This document shows, in pieces, positions 47,717-60,423 of a DNA stretch of 64,000 nt; the first letter of the stretch is position 1; each line of letters begins with the position of its first letter. Under the pieces are notes generated by a model. It did no database searches. It saw only the letters and a program-made list of their open reading frames with translations, and was not told where the DNA came from. A program made the position numbers and the translations under genes. The DNA comes from Diadema setosum (taxonomy: Eukaryota; Echinodermata; Echinoidea; Diadematoida; Diadematidae), in contig NC_092702.1 in NCBI RefSeq assembly GCF_964275005.1, forward strand, positions 31,224,726 to 31,288,725, read 5' to 3'.

Positions 47717-47754
<38 letters not shown>
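47700..47754. repeat. (GT)n microsatellite
   Basis: About 55 bp of GT with one GC. Confidence 0.95.
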
Positions 47755-47757
<3 letters not shown>

Positions 47758-48044
47758 TGTGTCGTTGTGTGCAAGTATCTTTTATTAAATGCAGGCTGTC
47801 ATCTTAGAATTGTCTAAATATTAATGTACTGCGGTATTCATTGTTTGAAATGATCATTAAAAACACGCATCCACAAAGTGTATCAAATGTTAATCCTCAA
47901 TAAAACACCATACTGGAATTTAAATAGTGTAAGTATACATTGAAAGTCCGACTAAGTTTCTCATTTTCTGTCTATGTGACGCAACTTCTGAAAATCAACT
48001 CGGATGATTTACAGCGAGTACCTCTGGTCGGTTGAAGAAGTGGT

Positions 48045-48900
48045 CTTTGGTCAAAGGTGCAAGTTGCATATGGTCATCTGTGTCTGCTGTCTGAAGTCGA
48101 CAGTGCTATCTCTGATCAACAGTTATCTGCGGTCATAAGTCTGCCAAGAGGTCTTCAGTTGTTTCTGGTGGGCAGTAGTTGTCTGTATTGAAAGAGTGAC
48201 TTCTGTGGTCGGAAGTGAATGTTTCGGCCAGCTGCGATTGTCTGTAGAAGACAGCTGCTCTATTGTTATACAAGCGATTTTCTCTGGTGGTGGCGATTGT
48301 CTCTAGAAGACAACAGCTCTGATTACAAGCCAATTTTATCTGGTCGGCAACGGGCGTTTTTCTCTAGCAGCGATTGTCTGTAGAAGACAGCTGCTCTATG
48401 GTTAAAAGCGATTTTCCCAGATAACGGTTGTCTCTAGAAGACAACGGTTGTCTGATTACAAGCGATTTTTCTCTGGTCGGCAACGGACGTTTTTGGTTAG
48501 CAGCGGTTATCTGTAGAAGAGTGTGATTGTCTTTATAGTACCGATTGTCTGTCGGAGACAACGACGATCATCATTCTGATGAAGGGCAATTTCTAAATCA
48601 GTTGCAATATCGACTTAATGGTTTTAAGCGATTTTTCTATAGTCGGCAACGGACGTTTGTGACTGATAGCATCGGTTGTCTGTAGCAACCATAGAGATCT
48701 ATGGTTGTCTGCAGCCGGTAGCGGCCGTTTTTTGGTCAGCTGCGGTTGTCTGCAGATGACACCGTCTTTCGCTCTACAATTGATTTTCTTTGGTGAAGGC
48801 TGTCTATAGTTACCAGTAGTGTCCTATATGAGTAGTTGTCAGTAGTCAGCAACTGTAGTGTTTGCCTCTTTTCAGTAGTAGTTGATTCCTAGTCAGCAGT
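48045..48900. repeat. Degenerate tandem array built on GATTGTCTGTAGAAGACA
   Basis: Recurring blocks alternate: GATTGTCTGTAGAAGACAGC (48237, 48373 and relatives at 48292, 48425, 48505), then AAGCGATTTTCTCTGGTCGG and GGTCGGCAACGGACGTTTT. The full composite unit is about 130-136 bp in the best part (48237-48510) and decays outward to single blocks by 48900. Each unit carries the small inverted repeat TGTCT-GTAGA-AGACA. No coding sense in any frame. Confidence 0.8.
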
Positions 48901-50270
48901 AGTTGATGAATCCTGTCGGCGGTCACATAGGCAGAGTTGTATGTATGTCCATGATTTTTTCGACATGGCTACTACTAAATGCTGATTAATTCAGTACTCA
49001 CTTATGTCGATGTTGATTTGTCAATCTGTTGCACTAAAAAGTATTTGTTTTCATAACGCTTTTGTGCTTCAGCAGATAAAGATGAATATCGATGTTATCT
49101 AACATGCACTCCCGTAAGAGGAAACAAGGCGCCCTGACGCGCGTGTGACGATATTGTGTTGGCTGAATGTGTGTTGTTGTTTCAGTTACTTCTGTGAAGT
49201 ATCGCTACGCATCGAACAGTAGCTATGGTTTCCATTTCAAAGGTACACGATCCAGGAAAGTTCATCTTTATTTGAGTGTTATACCTCAATTTACAGGACG
49301 AATGTGCTCCAGGAGTGCATTCTCTTGAAGTCTGTCAGTCGTTACTGAGAGATGACGTTTCGATGATCATTTAGTGGTAAATCGTGCTTCATTAGACTGA
49401 AGTTTGGAGTCTGTCTTTGACCTATAGATTCATTTGTGATTAGCATTTCTCAGTGCACAGGGCAACAATGTCTGAATACCTGAAATGCTCCGGGTTAAAA
49501 TCTAAATGTGTGGGTCAAAATGTCACAAGTACAATACAACTGCGGATGATTTTTACATCATTTTAAATGTCCAACTCGTGATTAAATGTTAGGGAGCATT
49601 TAAAGTGTTATTATTGTCAGCCACATCGGCACGACATAGTCAGATTGCATTGAAAATTGAAAATGAGAGAAGCGCCAATGAACATGAAGCTGCAGCAATA
49701 TACAGAAGAGTACTAACTACCGTACGTGTGACCAGACGCCATCGCCATGTTTGAGAACTACACATACTAATCAGGGAATTGCGCAGTTGTGGAATAATGT
49801 CACCAAGGATTGAAAAATGAAATGCTTGATTGTTTTTATGCAAATCCCTATCTTTTTTTTTTCGTTGATATTTCATCGATTTTAAAGCAAAATTTTAAAT
49901 AATGGCTCATATACATATAAAAACTGTTCTCGCCATGATATCTGAGCCTGCTTAAACGCTATCGCACACGGTTCTGGTCGTACGTTGCCGGTGACTGAAC
50001 TAGAAAGTGATAAATACTGGCTGCGCACTATAAGACCCTAACAAATAGGGCAGTGACGTTGGCAGACGATAATGGGTCGTGACAGTAGAATTTTTGGCGG
50101 CAACCCTTTGAAAGAACAAAACTCTTCTGTAACAGTCGGGGATTACGTGGGCGTGGCATGAAACGTCCCTGGCCGATCACGGCGCAGCTTCCCCGCTGTC
50201 AACTGACGAAACGGTCACAAGAAATCAATATTGCAATAATTTGCTGCGTACTTCAGTATCACTCAAGAAG

Positions 50271-50313
50271 CTCAAACCATAGAGCTACAACAGACGTAGC
50301 TCCATGTTCAAAC
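50271..50313. mobile_element. Ultra-short palindromic insertion, copy 3 (29 bp, 6/7 direct repeats)
   Basis: An imperfect palindrome at 50278-50306 starts CATAGAGCTAC and ends GTAGCTCCATG, with one mismatch in 11 and a 7-nt loop. It is bracketed by CTCAAAC and TTCAAAC, which differ only in the first base. It lies in the BMP-like intron. The ends match copies 1 and 2. Confidence 0.55.
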
Positions 50314-52299
50314 CGACTATTTTGATGAAAGTACTCGTACCACTCTGTTTAATTTTGTTTTGAGACGTGGAAGCAATTACATGATCGTTCCCTGCTCCTT
50401 GTCCTCATCCTGGGTTTGTTCGAGAGACTACAGAGGTGTACAGTTTTGTCCCACCAGTAAAGTCAATCAGTCATGCGTCAGCGCATATCGATGATTTTTT
50501 TTTTTTATTTCATCACATTCTTTAGGTATTGCATTTACCAGGAGTTGTTTGGAAGATGTGTGGCTTGGGTTTTAGGCACCATCGGTAGTTTGGCGATTTC
50601 GGTGACATTAAGAAGTTATGTCAACTGACTGCGATACGAGCTTAGCAGCCTGGGACCATGACCCTTTGTTTAGCAACGGAAACCGGTGGTCTAGGTCATT
50701 GCAGATCCAGGTGTTGCCAACTTTAGTAATGGAAGAACAAAGAAAGGAATAGGGACGAGAAGGGAGCAGAGGAAAAGGACAGAGAAAGACAGAAGCAGAC
50801 GGAGAAGGAGATGAAGAGGTTGGTGGACGAACAAGAAGAAATTCCTACTGCCGCGCAGTCCGAAGTGTTTGAATTGTAAAGTTTTTCATCAAGTGAACTT
50901 TTTTTTTTAAACCAAAGTCGACAGATCCTTCAGCTCTTTTTTTTTTCTTACACAAAAGAAGAAAAATAAGTCGGATAAAATAAAGAGAGGAACAGAAAGA
51001 GGTCACCATTTTCAGTGTATGGGAACTGCGTAGTTCGGCTTCCTCGATAGTCATTTTCTTTTGCGAGAGTGATCTTTCCTTCTTTTCTTCTTTCTTTTAT
51101 GTTGGACTGGTTCAAACGTGCTAAGAACTACAAAATAATGTAAAGACGACGATTCAATCTGCAGGGGTGAAATATAAAATTGCGAAGACGCTTTTATCTG
51201 TCAATCTGACAGAGATGAATCTGAGGAAACTTTATTCTATTGCAATTCTAACCTTGAGACTTGTTCCGAAAAAGGTGAGATGTTGAATAGATGCTCACGA
51301 CTGAATAGATGCTCTGTCACATTGGCGTGACCAGTAGACCCATCACGCACAGAAGTGGCGTTGAGCCTGTCATTGTAATTGATGGTATTTGTTCTTCCGT
51401 GTGAAAATAAGGCTCTCCATAGAGCATCAAGTATCAATATTTGCTGTCATTCGTATGAATTTCCCCCAAAGAAAGATAAAGACCCAACTCGTGGGCTTTT
51501 TATTTTTTTTTTTCACCGAAGCAAAAGTTTTCAGCGAAAATATTGATCACTAGTTATCGGGTTTTCTTTTCAGAACTACCGGTGTGTGGCGTGTAGATTC
51601 AATGGGTGCACAGGACACAACAACGCGCTGGTAGAGAGTTGATTGATGAATTTCATTACTGTTCCTAAAGGAAGCCCCTGCTTGTTGACTGTATTTACTT
51701 AACCACACTTACAGATTAATTGTCAGCATTGCGTGATCATTGAGCCGTATTCGGTTAGGAGTCAAATTTGATTTACCTCACATCGGGAAATTGTTGCGAT
51801 GAAAGAGCGCTAAGTATGACATCACCGTCGACAGGAAATGATGAAAATAAGACCGTCAAAACACATTCTTTGGGGACTGTAAATTATCAGCAATCTACCG
51901 GCACTCCGCACAAAGACTTCGCTTTGAAATGTTAACTTTGATATTTAACTTTCACTTTGTTATCAAACGGAACAAGAATTACTTGACTCTACTGGAAAAA
52001 AAAAAGCTGCTTCGTTCAAATTGAATTTACTCGTAGCATTGTTTTTACGTGAAAATAATTTCGAACATTTAAGGCTTTTGATTATATGTGTCAATTTTTC
52101 AATTTTTGTTTGATTTCAGAAATGGTCGTAAGTATAAATATATCTCCCAGATCCATATCTATCGGTGAGATTGATAGATAACCGATCGCATGTTACTGTC
52201 AGACTGACAATAATTGAGAGAATCTCTTTTACATGCGATACGATACAAAGGATAACTTACGTAGACAATGATATAGAAACAACGAAAATAAGAAAGAAA

Positions 52300-52300
52300 T

Positions 52301-52347
<47 letters not shown>
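52300..52347. repeat. (GATA)n microsatellite
   Basis: About twelve GATA units. Confidence 0.95.
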
Positions 52348-52348
<1 letters not shown>

Positions 52349-53954
52349 GAAAGAGATAAAACAGAGAGGTAGAGAGAGGGGGAGATAAAGAGGGAGAAGG
52401 GAGGAGGAGAGGAAGCATTCGAACTCTCCAGTTGAGAGAACCATGAGCTCTACAGATTTGAGATGAACTTTACGAAGTCGGCTCTCCGGTAATTGAGGCT
52501 GCCACCCACTCGCCAGTGTAGGACTTCTACTCGAGACTAACATTAAACTCATTTGCCACCTTTAATTCTCCTGCTAATATATCAAAATTGCATTGCCTTC
52601 GTCGATCAAATGGCATTAGGATCAGCCAATAAGGATACAAACATCCGTTAGAGGTATACACTGCTGGTGAAAAACATCGAAGCGACGAGTTTGTTTTTAT
52701 TAAAAAAAAAAAAAATCATTTTGTGAGCAATGCTTACAGGCAGAAAGCTAGCGCTCGGGGCACTAACATGTCCGAGTATGTCAGAGAATGGATAAGGAAA
52801 AAAAAACAATCTTATATTCGGTCGTGTTTACAATCAAAGCTTATGGTTTCGCCGACAATGCAAAATTGCCCGATTCAGTGTATATGTTTTGGAGATGATA
52901 ACAACTAATAGATTCCATCTCCTTCCCTCACTGCCCACGACATTTTAGGGAGAAAATGTCTAATTTACAGGGACAATCGTTGATGAGACAATATGATACA
53001 CTGTCCTTGGTCAACTTCAAACGAAAATATAGGAAATATCGTAGATTTGAAACAGCCACGCGTAAGAAGTGTCCCGTGTGACGTTAGTCTAACTTAACCA
53101 CGTTATGATTAGAACATTGCACTTAAACAACAACAACAACAAAACTTAAAATAGCATAGTAGCTGCTGGATATTGTTAGTCTAATCGTGGACTGGTATCG
53201 TTTATCCACAATCCTATTACAGTACGGAGATTACGGGACAAAGAGCGCCCGGGACCGACGAACCGACTTGTTCCATCTCCCTGAAAGACTGGTAACGAAA
53301 CTGACTCTGACAACCTTAAGTCTTCGAAGTTTAAAGTCTGATGCAAAGACACTAAGTTTCAATAGAGGCACAGGCCAGAAAGGAAATGAACTGTAGGAGG
53401 GGAGGAAGGGGAGGTTAATGACGCAAAGAACTTTGCACAATACCTCCCCCATCTTTTCAGAACTCTCCGACCGGAAGAGGTCACAGTTTTGCAATTTGTT
53501 CGATAGTTACCTTAGTCCGCCCCCGTACATAATATTTTTTTTTTAAACAAACCCTTCGTGTGATTCCTTCGTTTGTTTTCGTTACTTTTCTTCTTCTTCT
53601 TTTTTTTTTTTTCTTTTTCCGTCCTTCGCTTGCCGAGCTACTTTTGACAAATATTAGCCGCGGGAATGAACATAAAGTCTTATCTGTGTTTTTGTGCGAC
53701 TGTGCGTGTGGGTGTGTTTGTGGGTGTGCTCTGGTCGCTCGGGAGAGAATGAGATTTGTTTTAAAATCTGTCGCCTTGGCGCGGCATTACTCATTGTCGA
53801 AATGTAATTTTTCAACGTCATGCCCCCTCCCCCATTAGAAATACAACAGGAATATGTTGCGAACTCCACATCAATACAAAACATTATGTATGTGGCATAT
53901 TATCATGTCACAGAGAACATTTTGCCCCCTCTCCTCTATACACGCACTCACTCA

Positions 53955-53955
<1 letters not shown>

Positions 53956-53997
<42 letters not shown>
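53956..53997. repeat. (CA)n microsatellite
   Basis: About 42 bp of CA. Confidence 0.95.
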
Positions 53998-53999
<2 letters not shown>

Positions 54000-54239
54000 T
54001 TTATGATATTCTCGTATTTTAATTTCATTCAATATCAGGTTCATTATACAATGAAATTAGTTTGAACAAGAATAAGCAGCTGTTTTTCTCATTTGTGGTG
54101 CTGAATCACATTCTTTTTTTTTACATACAATACAATATTTCTTTCTTTTTTTTTTGCAAAACACACACACAAACACATACACCTAATCCTGAAACAAAAG
54201 AAAATATGAAACCAGTTGATACAATAGCGTTTGCTTCCT

Positions 54240-54470
54240 GACAGAGCGAAGCATGAAGCAAGGTGTAGGGCAGAGAGTTGGTGTTAACGCCAAAGACCAG
54301 CGGCAGCCCATTGGGCATTCTTCACTCCGCAGCTGCCGGGAACTCATCCAGCCAGGACGCACCTGGACACACCGGACAGCGAGGTGGCCTGGATGCTGCA
54401 TGGTTTGCAATGTCACTTGGCTTCAACGCAATCGAACTGGACGGTAATCACCTTTCCAGAGAAATCAGTT
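54240..54470. other. GC-richer block with open frames on both strands, unidentified
   Basis: Composition rises sharply above the AT-rich neighbours (for example CGCAGCTGCCGGGAACTC). Open frames cross it on both strands, but neither product resembles a family I know and no splice frame is convincing. It may be an old repeat fragment or a CpG-type island inside the BMP-like intron. Confidence 0.3.
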
Positions 54471-56690
54471 TAATTTGGCCGAACAAAGTCCCCAAACTGG
54501 TAGATTCGAGGGTGAGGCATAGGCATCTTGTGATTTCGCAACGTGGGCATACGGAGATGGAGATGATTCAGAACATCCAGACGAATACTTTCCGTTTACT
54601 GTTACTCAAAAATTCATAAAAGCAGCGATCGACCGATCAAACGATCAATCGACCGTCACTTGATAAACTTTTGACATACCCATAATCTAACTCGTAACCT
54701 CTTCCATTTGACATCTATGCTAGGTCCAGACACTGATTCAAATGTCTTTGACATAAAGTACCATTTATGATTACTATAAAAGAGCAAAGTTTGCAGTTGT
54801 GAACATGTTTATTTCATGCATATCTGCGTGCAAGCTGATTTAATGGGACATCTCATTCTAATCCATCACAGTTGAGCAATGTTGATAAAAACGATGTAAT
54901 TTTCCTTCCCCAGGAGTTTGTCCATTCTATACGATACATGAATCACGATAACTTTGACAGTATGATAGTACACTAGCATGCATGGAGTCCGAGGGACATG
55001 CTGCCCTCCAATAACTACCAACGATACCTTTGGTTGAGCCCTCAGTTACTTTTCCCATGAGATAAAATTTCTTTTTAAATAGTCCTTAATCACCACCCGA
55101 TTCCACTAAGTTCATATTCCCAGTACTAAAGTTTCCTATTGGGTATTCGTATCTCTGTGCGGTATTACCCAAAATGTCCCTAATTAAGTCCAAATTCTCC
55201 CAGCTCAAGGTGCCCCCACGGTATCCCGTATCTCCACTCAGTATTATCCAAATGTCCTTAACTAGGCCAATGCCTGGTAATTACCATCCCACTACCAAAT
55301 TCCATGATAAGGGAAAAAACTCTGCATATCTTTTCATCATTTTTATTTTGTGTGTGTACATGCACGCAATGAATTTTCGGTCTGTCTTCATTATCGGAGG
55401 TGTTAATTACTTCGACCCATGAGACGCGGGAGTGGGCGAGGGTTATTTCGCCAATGAGATAAACATTCGCACAGCAGACCGTCGAAACACTGGGTGACGT
55501 CATGCCCCTGCTAAACTTGCGTCGTTTTCAAAACTCAGCGGACAGGGGTGAATGACGGACAAGCATGGGAGCGTACACTAGTAATTTGCTCCACGGGTCT
55601 CCGCCATACGCTGATCGTCTTTCTGCGGTTGATGTCATCGGAGAGGTCCACCCTCTTTATATCTATCGTTTAAATGCTTCTGGGATCGAAAATATCACTT
55701 CATCGTAATAGCCAGGACTGTAAATGCGAACAAGGATTTGATTATTCCTTCTACGCGATTGACGACATTCCGAGTTTCCTGCGTGCGTACGTTTGGGCCA
55801 CTGGAAAGCGTTCGAAGAAAGAGGCGATATGTAGCAAAATTGGGTGGACAGGTAACGCGCGCTGACGTAATATCCGCCCGCTTTCTATTCTGAGGTTATC
55901 ATTACTACGATGGCTCCTGATGCATACCACGGCAGTGAACAGACATTACATAAAGTCATGGTAGATTTCCGATTGAAAAAACAGTAGTAGCGAATCTGAT
56001 GGACGATTGTGGCAGTGCTGAAGTATGCCGACATCTGTAGAATCGTAATAAAATTCTTTTACTTCTACATATTTGACTGCACTTGATGAGAAAATTCCTT
56101 CACACATTCAACAAACAGACAAAACTGGACAATCTGTGTAGTGATATCTTTAACAATTTCTCAAACTTTCTGTTGATCTATGTCAATATAGACGATAAAT
56201 TGTTATGTTAAAACAAGAACTATTATTGTTTTCTTATTGTTGTTTTCTAAATGACATAGCGACTGTCCTCTGAAGATATGAATATGGTGGAAAATTACCT
56301 TCCCTGAAAAAAGACTTTAAAGACTCAAACACAATTCCAAAGCAACAGAACGGAAATGTTTTGTCAAATCTACGGTCGAATCCATTATTGTCATTCACCT
56401 TTCATACAAGGCAAGGATAAGTCTTTAGCTTATCATTGCTTACCACATAAAACCAATAAGATACATAAATGTTGAACTAATCTCGAAAAATATCAGTGAC
56501 ATTAGTACATAAATTCAAAAGGAATACGTAAGTTGATAAAAAAAATCAATCTATAGTATGCAGTATCTACACTAACAACGTTCAAGATGTAATCAAAGGT
56601 AGTGACGAACATAAAAGAACACATAAATCTTCTTTCTATACCTCGAAAAAAGTATGTGTAAAGATATGTCATGATATAAAAATGCATACA

Positions 56691-56709
56691 TATAGATAGA
56701 TATATATAT

Positions 56710-56747
<38 letters not shown>

Positions 56748-56773
56748 TTAAAAGAGAGAGAGAGAGAGAGAGA
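56691..56773. repeat. (TA)n(GATA)n(GA)n compound microsatellite
   Basis: TA, then GATA units to about 56747, then a GA run to 56773. Confidence 0.95.
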
Positions 56774-56897
56774 TCATATCTTGACACATTTTTGGAGATA
56801 CAGAAAGAAATATATAAAATAAACAAGCCTATCACACCTACATACGTTATAGTGAGTGTAAGTAGACAGATCCATAAACATGATGAGGTAAATTGTA

Positions 56898-56900
<3 letters not shown>

Positions 56901-56955
<55 letters not shown>
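56901..56955. repeat. (GT)n microsatellite
   Basis: Pure GT run of about 55 bp. Confidence 0.95.
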
Positions 56956-56958
<3 letters not shown>

Positions 56959-59908
56959 ATGTGTGTGTAAAGAAAAATAGCCGCAAAGAGAGCCAATCTA
57001 CATTTTCTACAAAGAGTTATCTCGTTTGAAATCTGATAGAATTTGTAATATTGTACTATAAGTCCGAGAGACAGGTGAGCACTATCCGCCAATAAACAGC
57101 TGACCTACGAGTAACAATCCATTTTCCGCGGTCAAGATAAACATGGCATGTCGTCCATCAGCGTTGAAGAAGAGAAAATGGCTTAAAAAAAAAATATATC
57201 GCCCACGTTGCAAGCACATCTACATAATAATTATGTGAAAAGATTCTCACTGTCCCTTCTCTCAACCCTCCTACACCTCCACTTTTCCACGGCATATAGC
57301 AACAGTTACTTTGTTGTCCAAGCTACGATGCATCTATCTTTGCTTTACAAAATAATTTACCTCGCATTTCTCAAAGAGTATCAAATACTCCTTCCGATGA
57401 TTGTCTAGCAAGCACAGCCGTTCTGATCATCCCAATGATATTTGCCTTTTCAAACCGACGAAAAGGTGACACAATAAAATTGTCAATCAAATTATTCGCA
57501 TCGCAGTTGTCGGTTGAATGCTCGATCCCTTTCAGATCTCTCTTTACAGCACAAAGCAGGGGGAATTCTTTGCTGTGACTTTGCTTTCAGTCATAATTTT
57601 TTTCCAAGTCTCTCGTGATAATGGGCCACAAATATATTATCAGACCGTCCTTTATTATTCATGAAACTCTTACAATTCCCTTGATACCGCGAAAAATGTT
57701 TTGCACGGTTTAGCCTTCCGGCACCTTCTTGGTGTGAGTGCGATCACGTATAGTGATACACACAGCAGGTGGTCCTTTTCTCTGTTATTACACCAAGTAT
57801 CACTGCACCTTGTAATGCACGAGCATGGATACACACACTCACACACAAACCTTGGGTTAACGCATTGCTTTGGTCATGTCCAGTCGCACTTATAACATGT
57901 TTTATATTCAGTATTTGCCAATTGGTGGTAGTAGTGGTGGTGGTTGTGATTGTTTCAAAGGTTTTCGACGCTACTTACTAAATTAGCAAGATTTTCTGTT
58001 TGTTTTTCTCTTTGCTTTTGAGTCGATTGGATTTGTGTTCATGCCTGGCCCGGTAACAAGGGGAAACACGCCTAAAAATCAGATTTATTCGCGTGTAACA
58101 CCAGTTTAGGGAGATTCTGTGTATTTGAAGTGCAGAAAATGACGGTTTTGCTAATGACAATGATGACTAATCAAAGTGTGAAATGGGTTCGCTTGTTTAG
58201 TTGGTTCGTTGATGAACCAAAATAGTTTGTTAATTTTCTCAAATGACATTGACCATTTTCATATGCTTATGAACGCATACTGCCCTGTATAGAAGTAAAA
58301 CGGAATGAGTTAAAGAAAAAAAATCTTTCGACCACCACTCTCCCCCCCCCCCCCTCCCGAGGGATCCGGGAACCTGTATTTTGGTGACGGGGCTCCAAGG
58401 GGTTTGAGAATCATGCATTGGTGGCGGTTCGGGTTGCTAACACTGGGGGGGGGGGGTCCCAATGCGAGAACTTTTATTGTCAGTATTAGATATGCATGAT
58501 TATCAAAATGATGCTGATATTGCAATAAAAATTATCATTGATTGCACACAGGTGACGTAGCTCATTTCCAGCAGTTAGGGCATGAATCCCACTTTTCATG
58601 GTGATCAATGTTGTGGTCGTGGTTCGTACGCCGTTGACTCTGTGATTTCGGAATATGCTGAAAGCCCAAGTGGCGTTCATACACATGTTTTCATTTGCAG
58701 GTAGAGATATGTAGAGAATAATTATTCTCACTGCCAGTATATCGTCCCATTGACTTGGGGGTAGGTGGAGCAGCGGGATTATTGTGATCCCGGCCTGTTG
58801 TGAACAATATCGCGCAATGATCAGATGCTTCCGTGTGGTTGGTTTCCGAGGGACGTATATTGCCTGATGTTGTTGGGCCTAGTTAATTGTTCATGGGAAC
58901 CAACAGAGGCGTCGTGTCGAGTTCACGCGAGGGGAAAAAATATCGTCCATCGCCTTCGGAAAATAGTAGTGGAACATGCCTTCTGGGGCAAAACACTTCG
59001 ACCGTGGAGAATGGGTGTTTTTTTTTTTTTTTTTTACAGAGCGATCACGCATTTTAGCACCAGCATCTACCTGATAAGTTTTCATTAACGAGTCATGATT
59101 ATCACTGCTCTTCATCCCGATCAGAAGTGGATACCTCTGATAAGAACAGAATATACTGACTCTGGCTGTTGTGACGAAGATTCTAATGGGCTAGGTAACC
59201 ACAAGAAACCAATTTAATTAGTGAGTAAAGGTAAAGACGTGACGAGGTTAGGGGTGACCAAGTTTTTTTCATCCAAGAGTGTGATTGTCCATGAGTTGGT
59301 TTTTAAAGAAGGATAAAAACGGCGATCAACCGAAGATGATCAATTTTGTGATTACATGGAGAGAAACAGGTGTTGTCTTGCTCGCCCTATTTCAGAACTT
59401 TTTCCCAGAAATGCGTTCGTTGACACATCGTTCAATCAGAATTTTCAAAGATGCCACCCCCAAAGAATTCAAAGATGCAATCGAACAGATTTCCCACGAC
59501 CCTTTGCGTAGCACCAAACAGTTCAATGCTGCAGCAGACACGTTGAACATTGCTCTACACCCCCCCCCCCGCCCTAATAATGGTAAGAGAAAATTGACCT
59601 CTTTATTACCCTAGGCCCAGTCCGAGGACTTCGTTCCTGTCTTTCATCCTGTCTTTCCTACGATATAAGTCAACATTACCATGCTTTCATGACAGTGCCT
59701 TTTATTCTCAACCAAATAAACAAACAAATAAATAAAGAAACAAACAAACAAATAACAAAAACCCACACGATTTGTCAATGTAAGATTTTTTTTCTACCTA
59801 CGGAAAGATAATGATACTGATCAAATTTTCAGATCGTTACAAATAATGTTATTTGATTTTTTATTATTTTCCATGTGTATGTTCATACATAATATACATA
59901 TACATAAA

Positions 59909-59918
59909 TATATATATG

Positions 59919-59972
<54 letters not shown>

Positions 59973-59988
59973 AGAGAGAGAGAGAGAG
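59909..59988. repeat. (TA)n(GA)n compound microsatellite
   Basis: TA run to about 59970, then GA. Confidence 0.95.
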
Positions 59989-60368
59989 GTGCAGACCTGA
60001 TAATTTGCGGGTGTGGCTATTGCATTGGTCACACTCAGACGACATGACGAGGGGGTATCATGCTATAGGTTCAGATCAATCATATTAAATTGGGTCAACG
60101 TGACCCGGAAAGCAGTCACTATTGTCTATCAAAAGAGAGCAGACGATTTTCATTTCGTCATTGTTTGTTGGTACCGCTGTCTGTCTTTCGTTTCCTCTTT
60201 TATAATTCGGGTTTTTAAAGTATATGGTTTTCGTGTAGAGTATTTTGAGCCAATTACGAATCAAAGTCACGGCTTTCAATAAGTTGAAATATCAGAACAT
60301 TCCTCCTTTAAAACGTAAGATGTTTGTGGTCATCACACGGGTACTTACCGTTATTGTTAATTTCTACC

Positions 60369-60374
<6 letters not shown>

Positions 60375-60422
<48 letters not shown>
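60375..60422. repeat. (GT)n(GTAT)n microsatellite
   Basis: GT run turning into GTAT units, the same architecture as at 24406-24460. Confidence 0.95.

Positions 60423-60423
<1 letters not shown>

Noticed and set aside
48045-48900. CRISPR-like look of the spaced repeats
   Set aside because: Units are degenerate, vary in spacing, lack unique spacers and lie in an animal intron.
59285-59614. 109-codon open frame on the + strand
   Set aside because: Reasonable composition but no family resemblance and it ends in a C homopolymer; kept only as an unassigned frame in the intron.
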